Assembly (NCBI GenBank): GCA_039707465.1
Contig: CM077651.1
Location: forward strand, 25,223,019 to 25,287,018
Direction: 5' to 3'
DNA length: 64,000 bases
From: Rhabdophis nuchalis
Taxonomy: Eukaryota; Chordata; Lepidosauria; Squamata; Natricidae
The translations under genes were made by a program, and so were the position numbers. Shown here in pieces: positions 62,201-64,000 of the stretch. The first letter of the stretch is position 1. The number at the start of each line of letters is the position of its first letter. The notes below the pieces were generated by a model. That model searched no databases. It was not told the DNA's origin and saw only the letters and a list, made by a program, of their open reading frames with translations.

Positions 62201-63929
62201 TCTCCTTGGAACTTGGAGGCTAAACAGCGTCGCTTGCAACTGGGCCCCTGGCAGGAAAATATTTGCATAGGGTTTCCCGAGGAATGCAGCGCCTGAAAGA
62301 GCAGATGGTGGTTGTTTGCAGTAGGAAATAGAAAAGCCTGGAGTTGTAACTGGCATCCTCACCCGTTGAAGGCTGGGACTTCCTTCTTGGGGCAAAATCC
62401 ACCTGGATGCCACTTAATGCCTATTGCTGGCTGCAATAATTATATTTTCCCTTCTACCCGTAAAATAGCAAAAGGAGGCGTCCTTTTCATTTTACTATAA
62501 TAATGTTGCCAACAAAAAAAAATGTGTAATCTTCCAGATAAGGACAGTGAGGCTTTATGGGATCCATCCAGATAATTCAATTGCATCAAGAGTCAGATTT
62601 GCAGATGATTTTGCTTTTTGCCTTTTACAAGAGAATTCTTGTCGCTTCTAAAACAGTTAGAATTATGTCTGAATAGGCAGCCTGAAGTTGCACTTATTAT
62701 TAAGATGCAATTAAGCCCACTGGAAAGGGAGTCAGGATAGATTTCTGACATCACCCACTCCCCTGGAAGTGAGATCCTTCCTCCACATCCCTTCCTTTTA
62801 TGAGGGTACTGGCTTTGCCCTTTTAGTGGACAAGTTTCCCCAATCATTGCAAGCAGTAAACAAAGCATGACAGAGAGGGGAAATGAATGCCTTCCTATCT
62901 GAGAATGCAGCTGGCCTGAGAATTTAGTAGTTTTGTTTTTTAAAAATACTAAATTATATGTTTAAACAGTTGCTCTTGGAAGAAATTATGGATACACGCA
63001 CACATATGAAGATAGGTCAATTTCCCTGGGTAGTTTTTACAAGCCCCTCCCTCTTTTAATCCCCAATTTATAATTCTTAGTAAGAATGCAGAGCCTGGAT
63101 GAGGAGGAGCAATTTTTCTCTTGCTCTGGAAGTGTTTGTCTGAAAGTCGCATTGTATTGGATCATTGTTTCGAAAACTTCCTGGATGGTATCGATTGTGC
63201 TTTGAAGCAAATCTAAACCTCGACATGCTGGCCTGATTATTGAGAGGTGGCGATGATGATCCTGAAAAAGTGGGCACATGGCAAGCAGGGTGGGGGAGGG
63301 GAATGAGGAAGGACAGAGGGGGAGAAATGGCAATATAATGTTCCATTCCCCCCCCCCCAAGATTTTACAAGCTTCTTTAAACCTGACTCCCATCACCCCA
63401 GTGTTTGATTTGACATGTAAACGGAAGCAGGTTGGCTTTCATCCTTTCTCTCTTTCCACAAGGAGACCTCTGATGGATGTTTTTTTGTCTTTCAGGGGAG
63501 AAGCCTTTTAAATGCGAGTTTGACGGCTGCGACAGGAAGTTTGCCAATAGCAGTGACAGAAAGAAACACTCCCATGTCCACACCAGTGACAAGCCATATT
63601 TCTGCAAAGTCAGAGGCTGCGATAAGTCCTACACGCACCCCAGCTCTTTGCGAAAACACATGAAGATCCACTGCAAATCCCCACCACCTTCTCCTACCCC
63701 AGGATCTCATGGGTACCAGCCCATGGGGACAACGGTGGGCGGCCGTCTTTCCCCACTTCAGGACTCAGGAAGGGGTCAGCCTACCAGCCTTTCTCCTCAG
63801 GTCACCAATCTCAACGAATGGTACGTTTGCCAGGCCAGTGGGGCCGCCAACCACCTCCATGCCCCATCCAGTAACGGCACCTCTTCTGAGGAGGAAGATG
63901 AGGAGGAAGAGACCTACAGGAACTCTTGA
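58151..63929 (+). CDS. ZIC5: ZIC5, zinc finger transcription factor (2 coding exons)
   Basis: Joining 58151-59243 and 63496-63929 gives 508 residues. [17 protein letters not shown] at the start resembles the MEPPLSKRNPPALRLAD of human ZIC5 (recalled), and the tail [18 protein letters not shown] is specific to ZIC5. Alanine-, glycine- and proline-rich regions lead to [17 protein letters not shown] (about residues 250-266) and five C2H2 fingers; fingers 1-3 are in exon 1, fingers 4-5 in exon 2. ZIC5 is a nuclear regulator of neural crest and forebrain development and acts alongside ZIC2. The reading frame is open upstream to 57869; an ATG at 57983 (MFGKAA, similar to MFLKAG in longer human ZIC5) would add 56 residues but has a weak start context (T at -3), while 58151 has G at -3 and +4. 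The protein ends at an early TGA, with the family's final RTIH in another frame just beyond. Confidence 0.94.
59244..63495 (+). other. ZIC5 intron
   Basis: A 4,252-bp GT-AG intron. It is GC-rich in its first 3 kb and AT-richer at the end. I see no mobile elements and no coding signal; the many open frames are explained by base composition. Two near-identical CTCACTTTTCGGGGGCT copies lie at about 60,544-60,586. Confidence 0.85.
63496..63929 (+). CDS. ZIC5: ZIC5 coding exon 2 with stop
   Basis: The acceptor TTGTCTTTCAG|GG at 63495/63496 restores the Gly codon. Fingers 4 ([12 protein letters not shown]) and 5 ([13 protein letters not shown]) follow, then [28 protein letters not shown], a Glu/Asp-rich run and YRNS before TGA at 63927-63929. 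Reading one base out of frame continues ESRTIH to TAG at 63946-63948, which is the usual family ending. Confidence 0.93.
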
Positions 63930-64000
63930 GTCAAGAACTATTCATTAGAATGGCATCTAGAATGGCATCCACATGTGCCATTTTTGTTCACTTGGTCTAT
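63930..64000 (+). other. Start of the ZIC5 3' UTR (cut by window end)
   Basis: Seventy-one bases after the stop; no polyadenylation signal is reached inside the window. A short tandem repeat (tagaatggcatc) occurs at about 63,947-63,970. Confidence 0.7.

Overview
The window looks like a piece of a squamate reptile chromosome, probably a snake. Interspersed repeats of squamate type support this: a Sauria SINE with a Bov-B tail, Bov-B LINE 3' ends, CR1-type LINEs, a Penelope-like element, many short hAT elements with 8-bp target duplications and Tc1/mariner-like elements. Microsatellites are unusually abundant. The only genes I can support are two head-to-head transcription factor genes of the ZIC family: ZIC2 on the minus strand (three coding exons, 41232-45412) and ZIC5 on the plus strand (two coding exons, 58151-63929). 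This is the conserved divergent ZIC2-ZIC5 pair known from other vertebrates.

Layout. Positions 1 to about 22,150 are AT-rich, gene-free and full of degraded mobile elements: a tRNA-type SINE, CR1, Bov-B, a Penelope-like element, a probable solo LTR, and nested hAT and mariner-like copies. From about 22,200 to 38,600 there is a GC- and CpG-rich block without convincing genes, broken by an AT-rich repeat section (26,190-28,950) and long purine or pyrimidine microsatellites. An AT-rich block (about 39,000-41,230) contains the probable ZIC2 3' UTR. ZIC2 and its CpG-rich promoter occupy 41.2-46.8 kb. The roughly 11-12 kb between the two genes (46.8-57.7 kb) has no gene and probably holds shared regulatory DNA; I point to a POU-octamer-bearing block near 54.3 kb. 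ZIC5 starts downstream of four CCAAT boxes, has a 4.25-kb intron, and its 3' UTR runs off the window.

Both genes encode proteins with the five-finger C2H2 ZIC domain, split by an intron at the same codon (Thr-Gly at the finger 3/4 linker). ZIC2 and ZIC5 are known to act together in dorsal neural tube, forebrain and neural crest development. The most notable sequence observations are: an apparent 1-nt shift that removes the conserved last residues of ZIC5; a shorter, valine-interrupted C-terminal alanine tract in ZIC2; a CTTCT repeat array in the presumed ZIC2 3' UTR; a triple-nested transposon insertion at 5.2-6.2 kb; and two interlocked inverted repeats at the left edge. I saw no evidence of a wholly new biological system.
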